DNA of 32,246 nucleotides from Verrucomicrobiaceae bacterium (lineage in GTDB: Bacteria; Verrucomicrobiota; Verrucomicrobiia; Verrucomicrobiales; Verrucomicrobiaceae): contig JAGKWZ010000032.1 in assembly GCA_021151605.1 (NCBI GenBank), positions 1 through 32,246 of the forward strand. The letters run 5' to 3'. Each line of letters begins with the position of its first letter. Position 1 is the first letter of the stretch. Positions 23,387-30,659 of the stretch are shown piece by piece. Both the position numbers and the translations under genes were made by a program. Under the pieces are notes generated by a model. The model saw nothing but the letters and a program-made list of their open reading frames with translations, was not told where the DNA came from and made no database searches.

Positions 23387-24646
23387 TCAGGCGGCTGTCT
23401 TCACTTCAGCCGTAGGTCGATGCAGTGGCAGCCTCATGGTAAATGTGGTGTCCACTCCTGGTGTGCTGGTTAGCTCCAGCGTGCCGCCGTGCGCCTCAAT
23501 GGCGCGGCGGACGATGCTGAGGCCGAGGCCTGTGCCTTTGATCTGCGGGCTGTGATGCTTGTGGCCGCGATAGAAGCGCTTGAAGACGAAGGGTAGATCG
23601 TGCGCGGCGATTCCGATGCCGTTATCACTCACGCGCAGCAGGCAGTGATCGCTGAACCACTGGCCGCTGACTTTGATGATGAGTCCGGGGTTTGGATTCT
23701 CTTTGATGGAGTTTTCGATGAGGTTCGTAAAGACTTGGTCCCAATAAAAGCGATCACCTTGCATTGGGCCGCCATCCGCTGGGAAGTCGAGGTCGATCAG
23801 TGTGTCACGACCTTCGAGCATCGGAGAGAGGTGATCGAGGGCGTCCTGGACACAACCTCTCACAGTGAAGGGCTCGATATTGAGCTCGGAACTGCCATTC
23901 TCGAGCCGCGAGATGGTGAGCATGTCCTCAATGATGCGGATGATGCGCTTCCCATGCTTTTCCATTACATCGTAGCAGCGTTGGAGCGAGGCCTCGTCCT
24001 TGAGCACCCCACTTTGCAGTGTTTCGATGTAGCCGTTTATGAGCGTCAGCGGCGTGCGCAATTCATGCGAAGCATTGGCGACGAAGTCTTTCCGCACCTG
24101 TTCCGACATGACCTGTTCGGTGATATCGTGAATCATCAGCCACGCTCCACGCTCAGCCTTGGCCGGTAAAGGTGCGGCTTCGATGAGGAAATGGCGGCTG
24201 TTACGCCCGGTCGCGCTATTTGAGGTGGAAAGCTCGACTTCACGCACCGTGCGGCGTTGATCGGTGAGTGCTGCCTGAACGATGCCGGTGACCTGATGAT
24301 CGTGCAGTTCTTCGATCAATGTCCGCCCGCGCTGGATGCTCGTTTTGTGGAAGAGATGAGCAAGAGTGCGGTTGACGAACTTGATGCGCATCTGCTCGTC
24401 CACAATGGCCACACCCTGGCGAATTTCCTGGAGCAGAGATTCAAAAAGTCTGCGGAGATACTCCTCTTTGATCAGTGTCTGACTGCTTTCCTGAAGGCCG
24501 ATGAACTTCGCGGCAAGCTTGTCTGCTTCGAAGACTTTTAACCCTGCTGCCCGCGTGACGCTCTCCATACGCCGCCGCCATCTTTTCTCAATGCACCATG
24601 CCCATAGGGCGAGTGCGATGAGTGAAACGGTTAGGAAGATAGTCAT
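23387..24646 (-). CDS. phoR: PhoR-type sensor histidine kinase
   Basis: This 419-residue membrane kinase has one N-terminal helix (IFLTVSLIALALWAWC), no sizeable periplasmic loop, a PAS-like domain (about 70-180, QEIRQGVAIVDEQMRIKFVN) and a HisKA/HATPase core. Motifs: phospho-acceptor H194 in NASHELRTPLTLINGYIETL, N-box FTNLIENSIK, G1 DNGIGIA, F-box FKRFYRG and G2 GTGLGLSIVRRAIEAHGG. The single-helix plus PAS layout is that of PhoR, which reads phosphate status through the Pst/PhoU complex. It lies downstream of phoB on the same strand, after a 113-base gap containing a hairpin. Assignment to phosphate rests on this layout and the nearby phoU. Confidence 0.85.
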   Translation of the reverse strand: MTIFLTVSLIALALWAWCIEKRWRRRMESVTRAAGLKVFEADKLAAKFIGLQESSQTLIKEEYLRRLFESLLQEIRQGVAIVDEQMRIKFVNRTLAHLFHKTSIQRGRTLIEELHDHQVTGIVQAALTDQRRTVREVELSTSNSATGRNSRHFLIEAAPLPAKAERGAWLMIHDITEQVMSEQVRKDFVANASHELRTPLTLINGYIETLQSGVLKDEASLQRCYDVMEKHGKRIIRIIEDMLTISRLENGSSELNIEPFTVRGCVQDALDHLSPMLEGRDTLIDLDFPADGGPMQGDRFYWDQVFTNLIENSIKENPNPGLIIKVSGQWFSDHCLLRVSDNGIGIAAHDLPFVFKRFYRGHKHHSPQIKGTGLGLSIVRRAIEAHGGTLELTSTPGVDTTFTMRLPLHRPTAEVKTAA

Positions 24647-24693
24647 TGGGACCGTACGGCAAGGGTCGAGCTTAATCGTGCATGAGCAGTGAA

Positions 24694-24718
24694 TGAATTC
24701 CGAATTTCGGAAAATTCA
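24694..24718. promoter_or_regulatory. Hairpin between phoB and phoR
   Basis: The arms TGAATTCCGAA and TTCGG(AA)AATTCA form an 11-base-pair stem with a two-base bulge and a one-base apex, so the real loop must open by a few pairs. It sits in the 113-base phoB-phoR gap. It could be an mRNA processing or attenuation point that lowers phoR relative to phoB, or a protein-binding site. No T-run follows. Confidence 0.4.
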
Positions 24719-24759
24719 TCAGATCACTGTAGCGATGCAGTTCGTCCACGGAGTTCTCC

Positions 24760-25464
24760 TCAAGCGGCAACCGCCACTGCCGTCGGTGCATCCATGCAGA
24801 ATTGATAGCCCGTACCGCGGACGGTGACGACATGCTTGCCAGCTTCTCCGAGCTTTTCCCGGAGGCGCTTGATATGGGTGTCAAGCGTACGCGTCGCCAC
24901 GTCGTCGGAGTAGCCCCAGACCTCGCGCAGTAGATCGGCACGGGTATGAACAGCCGATGTGTTTTCCATCAGCACAGCGAGGAGCTTGAACTCGGTGGTC
25001 GTGAGGTCGATCGGCTGTCCTTTGTGGAAGAACTTCATGTTCTTGCGGTCCAGATGGAAGTCCCCCGTCTTCACTTCGGAGATGTGCGTGACTTTCTTCG
25101 TGCGGCGCAGGATGGCGGTGATGCGCAGCGCCAGTTCGCGTGGGGAGAAAGGTTTTGTCAGGTAGTCATCAGCACCAAGTTCCAGGCCGTTGATGCGGTC
25201 TGTGGTCTGAGTTTTAGCCGTAAGCATGATGACAGGGATGTTGCGGGTGCGGCTGTCGGCACGCAGACGCTTGAAGGTACTCATGCCATCCAGACCCGGC
25301 AGCATGAGATCCAGCACGATGAGGTCTGGCTGGTGCTCCAGTGTGGCTGGCATGACTTCCAGCCCGTTCATCAGGCAGAGACATTCGTGTCCCTCCCTCA
25401 GCATGTGCAGGGAAATCAGCTCTGAAATATCTGGCTCATCATCGACCACCAAAATCTTGCTCAT
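24760..25464 (-). CDS. phoB: PhoB-type response regulator (OmpR family)
   Basis: This 234-residue regulator combines a receiver domain (ILVVDDEPDIS; phospho-acceptor D52 in LIVLDLMLPGLDG; LTAKT; DDYLTKPFSPREL) with an OmpR/PhoB winged helix (LTTTEFKLLAVLMEN, RTLDTHIKRLREKLG, VTVRGTGYQF). The sequence matches the PhoB/PhoP branch. It is followed by phoR on the same strand and faces a divergent glycosyltransferase/PlcP/phoU operon across a 202-base gap rich in GTCAC half-sites, a plausible control region for both directions. Confidence 0.88.
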   Translation of the reverse strand: MSKILVVDDEPDISELISLHMLREGHECLCLMNGLEVMPATLEHQPDLIVLDLMLPGLDGMSTFKRLRADSRTRNIPVIMLTAKTQTTDRINGLELGADDYLTKPFSPRELALRITAILRRTKKVTHISEVKTGDFHLDRKNMKFFHKGQPIDLTTTEFKLLAVLMENTSAVHTRADLLREVWGYSDDVATRTLDTHIKRLREKLGEAGKHVVTVRGTGYQFCMDAPTAVAVAA

Positions 25465-25496
25465 AGTTCCGCTCGTTTACGCGGTGAGTGGGCTTT

Positions 25497-25585
25497 GTCA
25501 CAAATTTTTCTTGGTGACGACTGCGTCACAAGGAGGTGCAAATTTACCCGCAGGCAGCACTACCAATGGTGACACATTCGTCACC
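25497..25585. promoter_or_regulatory. Cluster of GTCAC half-sites between phoB and the glycosyltransferase operon
   Basis: Five GTCAC/GTGAC elements lie within 90 bases. They are TTTGTCACAAA around 25497, a dyad GGTGACG-ACTG-CGTCACA at 25513-25530, and a perfect dyad GGTGAC-ACATTC-GTCACC at 25568-25585. The TTGTCAC form is like one half of the E. coli Pho box, but the 11-base direct-repeat spacing of a classical Pho box is not seen. The region probably controls one or both divergent operons. The binding protein is unproven. Confidence 0.5.
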
Positions 25586-25666
25586 CTAGGCACGTTTGCC
25601 GAAAGCCTTTTCTGCTTTTCGTCATACACCTTTCGTTTGTCTTCGATCCGTTCTCTTCTTTCTGCC

Positions 25667-26806
25667 ATGAGGCTGATGCTTATCACTGACACCTACCCGC
25701 CTGACATCAATGGTGTTGCGAGGTCGCTTTCGACCTTCGCCGCGGGTTTGGCTTCGCGTGGACATGAGGTGGAGATTGTGACGACAGTGCCATCCGACGA
25801 AGAGGCTGATCCGCTGCGTCGTCACGTCGTTATGGCCATGCCTTTGCCAGGCTATCCTGGGCTGCGAATCGGCATCAGCACCACTTGGCAGATGCAGGCG
25901 AAGTTTGAAGAAATGAAGCCAGACGTGCTCTACGTGGCCACCGAGACTCCGCTCGGAATCGCCAGCATCCGCGCTGCGGCGAAGATGGGCATCCCGGTTG
26001 TCTCAGGTTTTCACACGAACTTCCAAACGTATCTCGAGGACTATCACCTGCCAGGACTGGAGACTGTCGCCACAGGCCTTCTGCGCGCCATTCACAATCA
26101 GACCTTCCGCACCCTCACCCCGAGTGCCGACACCGCCAGCATGCTGGAGCGCTGGGGCATCCAGAATGTTGGCGTGCTCGGACGTGGCGTGGATACAGAA
26201 CTCTTTTCACCAGCCTGCCGCAGCAGTACTCTGCGCGCCTCGTGGGGCGCTGATGAGAAGACGCCTGTCGCCATCTATGTCGGCCGTGTCGCTGCTGAAA
26301 AGAACCTCCAGTTGCTCATGCGTGCCTTCGCAGCCTTCCGCGAGGTCCATCCCTCTGCGCCCTGCGTCGTGATCGGCGATGGCCCACGCCTGAAGCCACT
26401 GCAAGCCGAACACCCAGAGTGCATCTATACAGGTGCCAAACGTGGCACCGAACTCGCTGAGTGCTATGCCAGTGGTGATGTCTTTCTTTTCCCCAGCTCC
26501 AGCGAGACCTTCGGGAATGTCGTGCTCGAAGCCATGTCCAGCGGACTCACTACCGTCGCTTACGACTACGCCGCGCCACGCCTCGTCATCAAACACGGCC
26601 AGAACGGCTGGCTGGCTCCTTTTGAGAATGAAGAAGCCTTTTTGCAAACCACCCGCGAGTCTGTCGCGAGCTGGGACTCTGCTTCGATACGAAATCTCGC
26701 GCGCCAAGCCGCCAGCGACTATGGCTGGAAGCGCGTCATCGAGCAATTTGAAGGCGAACTCCAAGCCGCCATTGCCTCAAAAGCCGCCGCCCCCTCCATC
26801 TCATGA
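25667..26806 (+). CDS. GT4 glycosyltransferase, probably glycolipid-forming
   Basis: This 379-residue GT-B glycosyltransferase opens with MRLMLITDTYPPDINGVARS and has GFHTNFQTYLEDYHLPGLE, typical of the SQD2/MgtA/PimB-like lipid glycosyltransferases. It also has VAIYVGRVAAEKNLQLL and the nucleotide-sugar ExxxxxxxE motif (E280 and E288 in SETFGNVVLEAMSSG). The start at 25667 is preferred; the frame is open to 25226 but that part overlaps phoB and is not protein-like. The stop overlaps the start of the metallophosphoesterase gene (ATGA), so the two are tightly coupled. In phosphate-starved bacteria such a pair (Agt with PlcP) converts diacylglycerol into glycolipids. The sugar donor is unknown. 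Confidence 0.87.
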   Translation: MRLMLITDTYPPDINGVARSLSTFAAGLASRGHEVEIVTTVPSDEEADPLRRHVVMAMPLPGYPGLRIGISTTWQMQAKFEEMKPDVLYVATETPLGIASIRAAAKMGIPVVSGFHTNFQTYLEDYHLPGLETVATGLLRAIHNQTFRTLTPSADTASMLERWGIQNVGVLGRGVDTELFSPACRSSTLRASWGADEKTPVAIYVGRVAAEKNLQLLMRAFAAFREVHPSAPCVVIGDGPRLKPLQAEHPECIYTGAKRGTELAECYASGDVFLFPSSSETFGNVVLEAMSSGLTTVAYDYAAPRLVIKHGQNGWLAPFENEEAFLQTTRESVASWDSASIRNLARQAASDYGWKRVIEQFEGELQAAIASKAAAPSIS

Positions 26807-27693
26807 GTGACATCGCTGAAGAACCCGCTGACTTGCCCGTGGACCCCACGCGGCAGAAGACCAAGTTGCGCGTGCGCACGCTCATCATCTCGGATGTGCA
26901 TCTCGGCATGCCCGACTGCAAAGCCGCCCAGGCATCTCACTTCATCCGCCACATCTATTGCGACCAGCTCATCATGAATGGAGACATCATTGATGCCTGG
27001 CATCTGCGCCGACTTGGCGGCTGGAACAAAGGCCACACCGGCTTCCTCCGCACCGTTTTGAAAAAAATGGAGAAGGAGGCCACGGAGATCCTCTATTTAC
27101 GCGGCAACCACGATGACATCCTCGACCGCTTCATCCCCATCCAGCTGGACAACTTCCGCATCACTGGTGAACACATCCATCACACCAAGCGTGGTGATTA
27201 CCTCATCGTCCATGGTGATGGCTTCGACCATGTCACCACAAACCATCCCTGGATCGCCAAGCTCGGCGGCATCGGCTATAACATCCTCCTTCGCGTCAAT
27301 CGCCTCTATAACTGGTGGCGTCATGTCCGAGGCAAAGAGAGCTTCTCTCTGAGCCGATGGGTGAAACTCAAAGTGAAGTCCGCTGTGAACTTTGTGGGTC
27401 GTTATGAAGATCAGCTCCAGGAACTCGCCAAGTCCAAGAACTGCGTTGGTATCATCTGCGGACACATCCACAGCCCGGCGAATAAAATTATCGGCGACAC
27501 ACATTATCTAAACTCCGGCGACTGGGTCGAGTCCATGACCGCCATCCTGGAGCACGACGATGGCCGGTTTGAAGTCATCACCTACCATGACTTCTGTGAG
27601 CGCACCAATCGGCAGCCCAAAGGCCCAGCGAAAAGCACCCCAGTCACGAATGAGGCAAATTTTGGTGGCGAAAATGTGACATTGCCCATGTAG
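26803..27693 (+). CDS. PlcP-type metallophosphoesterase (phospholipase C candidate)
   Basis: This 296-residue calcineurin-like phosphoesterase has all metal motifs: SDVHLG (D31, H33), NGDIIDAW (D61), RGNHDD (N102, H103), IVHGDGFD (H137) and ICGHIHSP (H221, H223). Databases often call such proteins UDP-2,3-diacylglucosamine pyrophosphatase (LpxH). However, the length, the segment LSRWVKLKVKSAVNFVGRYE and the closing NSGDWVESMTAILEHDDGRF fit the PlcP group better, as I recall it. PlcP removes phospholipid head groups to give diacylglycerol under phosphate limitation. The gene overlaps the glycosyltransferase gene by four bases and phoU follows after 24 bases. There is no signal peptide, so it acts at the cytoplasmic face. 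Confidence 0.85.
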   Translation: MSDIAEEPADLPVDPTRQKTKLRVRTLIISDVHLGMPDCKAAQASHFIRHIYCDQLIMNGDIIDAWHLRRLGGWNKGHTGFLRTVLKKMEKEATEILYLRGNHDDILDRFIPIQLDNFRITGEHIHHTKRGDYLIVHGDGFDHVTTNHPWIAKLGGIGYNILLRVNRLYNWWRHVRGKESFSLSRWVKLKVKSAVNFVGRYEDQLQELAKSKNCVGIICGHIHSPANKIIGDTHYLNSGDWVESMTAILEHDDGRFEVITYHDFCERTNRQPKGPAKSTPVTNEANFGGENVTLPM

Positions 27694-27717
27694 CCTGTCG
27701 CTACGTCACCGCATCAA

Positions 27718-28416
27718 ATGCACGATCATATCCTGACATCCTTTAATCACGCTCTGACCAGCCTTCGAGAGCAGGTGCTCACCATGTCCAGCATGGCGAA
27801 GAAAAACCTCGGTGATGCCATGCGTGGTCTTTTGGAGCGGGACACAGATCTCTGCAATGCCGCTATCGCAGCAGATCAGGACGTGAACGAACTGGAGAAG
27901 CGCATTGACCACCTCGGGATGCAGATTTTGCTCAAGTTTCAGCCCACGGCGCATGATCTCCGCCAGGTCATGGGCACCATCCGCGTCGCCAACAATCTCG
28001 AGCGAATCGCCGATCAGGCCAGCAGCATCGCCAAGCGTGCGCGGCACATCAATAACCTACCTGAAATTGCCGAGGTGAAGCTCATCGAGCCCGTCTATCA
28101 CCTCTGCGTGCGCAATTTCGCTGCCAGTCTGGACGCCTTTACGGAGGCTGATCCAGAAGCTGCCGCCGCCGCCCGACTGATGGACAAGGAACTGGATGCT
28201 GCCGAAAAGGATCTCGACGCCTCCCTGCTCCAGATCATGGAGAAGCGGAACAGCCCGCTGGAAAGCTACCTCCACCTCATCTTCGTGGCGCGCTTCCTCG
28301 AGCGTGTTGGCGACCACGCCAAGAACATCTGCGAAGACACCATCTTTATCGAACGTGCTGAGGACGTCCGATTCACCAAGCACAAGCACCAGGACGAAGG
28401 AGCCCCGTCCATCTAA
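27718..28416 (+). CDS. phoU: Phosphate signalling protein PhoU
   Basis: This 232-residue all-helical protein has the two PhoU metal-binding repeats: RVANNLERIADQASSIAKRA in the first half and VARFLERVGDHAKNICEDT in the second, each with the ExxxD pattern. The length is normal. PhoU links the Pst transporter to PhoR and keeps the Pho response off when phosphate is plentiful. No pstSCAB genes lie nearby. Here it closes the glycosyltransferase-PlcP operon, 24 bases after the metallophosphoesterase. This ties that operon to phosphate control. Confidence 0.95.
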   Translation: MHDHILTSFNHALTSLREQVLTMSSMAKKNLGDAMRGLLERDTDLCNAAIAADQDVNELEKRIDHLGMQILLKFQPTAHDLRQVMGTIRVANNLERIADQASSIAKRARHINNLPEIAEVKLIEPVYHLCVRNFAASLDAFTEADPEAAAAARLMDKELDAAEKDLDASLLQIMEKRNSPLESYLHLIFVARFLERVGDHAKNICEDTIFIERAEDVRFTKHKHQDEGAPSI

Positions 28417-28470
28417 CTTCCGGCAGCACTTTCGCCTTGCGCCTCGCCCTGTCCGCTTTCCCATCGGGAC

Positions 28471-29364
28471 ATGGCACTGATCATCAACGGAGAAGAAATC
28501 GACGACGAAGTCATCGAGGCAGAATTTCGAAACGTCAAAGGGCACTACGAGCGGCTGCTCCAGGTATCCTGTTGTGAACGAGATCCCGAGTTCCGAGGCT
28601 ATGCCAAGGACAACATCATCTCCCGTGTCCTGCTGAATCAAGAAGCCCTGAAGAGGCTCCCGGTCGTGGAAGATGAAGCCATCACGGAGCGGCTGACGAA
28701 GCTCATCGAAGAAGCTGGTGGCGAAAACGAGTTCTACATGAAGATCGGCATGCCTTACAAAGACGAGGCAGTCGTCCGCCAGAACATCGCTGGCGGCGTG
28801 CGTCTCGATCTAATGCTGGGCCAGATTTATGGTGCCGAGCCCGAGCCCACCGACGCCGAATTGCGCGCCTACTACGAAAAGAACCTCGCCATCTACATGA
28901 CTGAGGAAATGATCCACGCAGCCCACATCACCAAGAGCCTGCAAGGTGCCAAAAGCAGGCAGGAAGTCTTCGAAGCCATGCGCAGCATTCGCCAGGAACT
29001 GCGCGCTGGTGCCGACTTCATGAAGCTGGCCGAAGAGCACCGCGCGGATGAGCAGCAGATGATCGATCTCGGCTGGTTCAAGCGTGGAGAATTCATGGAG
29101 GAGTTTGAGACCATCGCCTTCTCCATGGGGGAAAAGGAGATCAGCCCCGTCTTTAACACCCAGCTTGGTTTCCACATCTGCACCGTCCTGGCGCGTAAAG
29201 TCTCTGAACCCATGCCCTTCGAGATGGTGAAGGACGCCGTCCGCCAGCGGATGATCGAAGAGTTCAAGGACACGAAGTTCAATGAGTTCACGGAGCAGCT
29301 GAAAGCCGGAGCCGAAATCAAGGATACCGACCCCGCTGACGAAAACTGTGGATGTGGGCATTGA
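28471..29364 (+). CDS. Parvulin-type peptidyl-prolyl isomerase
   Basis: This 297-residue protein has a helical N-terminal SurA_N/NifM-like chaperone part and a parvulin domain (about 147-255) with EMIHAAHITKSL, FMKLAEEHRADEQQMIDLGW and GEKEISPVFNTQLGFHICTV. No signal peptide is visible, so it seems cytoplasmic, unlike SurA or PrsA. This is closer to NifM/PpiC-like folding helpers. It ends in ENCGCGH, a small Cys/His tail that could bind a metal. It lies 54 bases after phoU on the same strand and may be part of that transcript. Its client is unknown. Confidence 0.85.
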   Translation: MALIINGEEIDDEVIEAEFRNVKGHYERLLQVSCCERDPEFRGYAKDNIISRVLLNQEALKRLPVVEDEAITERLTKLIEEAGGENEFYMKIGMPYKDEAVVRQNIAGGVRLDLMLGQIYGAEPEPTDAELRAYYEKNLAIYMTEEMIHAAHITKSLQGAKSRQEVFEAMRSIRQELRAGADFMKLAEEHRADEQQMIDLGWFKRGEFMEEFETIAFSMGEKEISPVFNTQLGFHICTVLARKVSEPMPFEMVKDAVRQRMIEEFKDTKFNEFTEQLKAGAEIKDTDPADENCGCGH

Positions 29365-29454
29365 CGCTGCTCTGACTAAAACTTTACCCGCAAGGGTTTG
29401 GTCTCAGTGTCGTGTTGGCCTTAGTTTCGCTTTACCTACCAAACAGATATCACG

Positions 29455-30621
29455 ATGAACCTCCGCTTCGTTCCCATCCTCCGTTGGCTTAGCCTTACTG
29501 CAGCACTTGGAGCGCTTTCCTCGTGTCGGCTCCCGCCAGATGCCATGACTCCAGGTGGAATTGCCACCGTGCGCCGTGCAGAGTCCTCCACGGGTGGAAA
29601 CCTGTTTTCAGGAGCCCTGGAACTCGGGCTTTCTACCCGCTCCTCTGCGATCAATGATGTGGCACGTTTGTTCGCTGGCCTGGATGCCTCCCATCCCCAC
29701 CATCAGCAGCAGATGCAGGCTCTTTGGCAGAGTCATGAGGGCTCTCGAGGCCAGCGTGTGCGCTCCTGGGCCTCCTCAAACATTCGCGATCTTCAGGGAC
29801 ACCGCGCTCTTTTTTACCCCTTCAGCGGACCAGACTATCTGTTTGCTCACGATCTCTTCCCCCACGCGGAAACCTACATCCTCTGTGGCCTCGAGCCCGC
29901 CGAGCCGCTGCCAGATTTGCAAACACTCAGCCCGGGGGAAATCTCCGCTGGTCTGGATAATCTCCGCACTGCTCTCAGCAGCATCATGCAGGCAGGCTAC
30001 TTCGTAACCGTCGATATGCGCCGGGATCTCCAGGCCAGTCGCTTCCGTGGCGTGTTGCCCATCCTCCTCGCCTTCCTCGCCCGGACCGGTGCCACTGTGG
30101 ATAGTGTGGACATCATGAGAATCGATGGAGCTGGCAATGCCGTGCTCGCCGGTGCCTCCCGCGGTTCCGCACCAGGGCTCATGATCCGCTACCGCAGCGG
30201 CTTCGGGGGTATGAAGCGGCTCTTCTATTTCCGCCAGGATCTCTCAAACAGCGGTACTCGTCCGGGTGGACCCTTCCTGACCTTTGTAGCGAAGCAGGGC
30301 TACCCTCCCGCTTTGGTGAAAAGCGCCTCCTACCTGATGCATGGAGACAGCTTTTCCACGATCCGAAACTACCTCGTCCGCAGCACCAGCGGACTCGTCC
30401 AGGATCCTTCGGGTGTGCCTTGGCGGACACTTGCTAACAGCGGCTTGTCCTTGTCACTCTACGGCAACTACCAGAGCACCATCAGCATCTTCTCCCAGCA
30501 GCAGCCGGATCTGAGGGCCGCTTACCAGAGCGGTAGTTACAGCGTGCAACCGGTCGATTTCGGCTTCGGCTACCTCTACTACCCCGACCGCACGAGCATC
30601 ATTGTCGCACGGCGCAGGTAA
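29455..30621 (+). CDS. Conserved-looking lipoprotein, unknown function
   Basis: This 388-residue protein starts with a lipoprotein signal (MNLRFVPILRWLSLTAALGA, lipobox LSSC, C24). The mature part contains YPFSGPDYLFAHDLFPHAET, ILCGLEPAEPLPDL, GYFVTVDMRRDL and a C-terminal FGYLYYPDRTSIIVARRR. It is soluble in character, rich in aromatic residues, and belongs to no family I can name, although its motifs look constrained. It stands alone between the parvulin gene (90 bases upstream) and convergent lysA. It is probably attached to the inner or outer membrane and faces the periplasm. Confidence 0.75.
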   Translation: MNLRFVPILRWLSLTAALGALSSCRLPPDAMTPGGIATVRRAESSTGGNLFSGALELGLSTRSSAINDVARLFAGLDASHPHHQQQMQALWQSHEGSRGQRVRSWASSNIRDLQGHRALFYPFSGPDYLFAHDLFPHAETYILCGLEPAEPLPDLQTLSPGEISAGLDNLRTALSSIMQAGYFVTVDMRRDLQASRFRGVLPILLAFLARTGATVDSVDIMRIDGAGNAVLAGASRGSAPGLMIRYRSGFGGMKRLFYFRQDLSNSGTRPGGPFLTFVAKQGYPPALVKSASYLMHGDSFSTIRNYLVRSTSGLVQDPSGVPWRTLANSGLSLSLYGNYQSTISIFSQQQPDLRAAYQSGSYSVQPVDFGFGYLYYPDRTSIIVARRR

Positions 30622-30627
30622 AGGTCA

Positions 30628-30644
30628 CCGCAGAGTCGCTGCGG
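30628..30644. terminator. Short GC hairpin between convergent genes
   Basis: CCGCAG-AGTCG-CTGCGG is a perfect 6-base-pair stem placed 6 bases after the lipoprotein stop codon and 15 bases before the lysA stop codon. Position suggests a bidirectional terminator, but there is no T-run. Confidence 0.35.
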
Positions 30645-30659
30645 GCTGCCAAAGAATGA

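Noticed and set aside
25497..25585. Calling a classical Pho box
   Set aside because: TTGTCAC-like half-sites are present, but not as 11-base-spaced direct repeats, so only a generic regulatory cluster is claimed.
25226..25666. N-terminal extension of the glycosyltransferase
   Set aside because: It overlaps phoB on the opposite strand, and the family's N-terminus (LMLITDTYPPDINGV) starts at 25667.
26803..27693. Lipid A enzyme LpxH
   Set aside because: Length, internal segments and gene partners fit the PlcP type better, although the catalytic motifs are shared.
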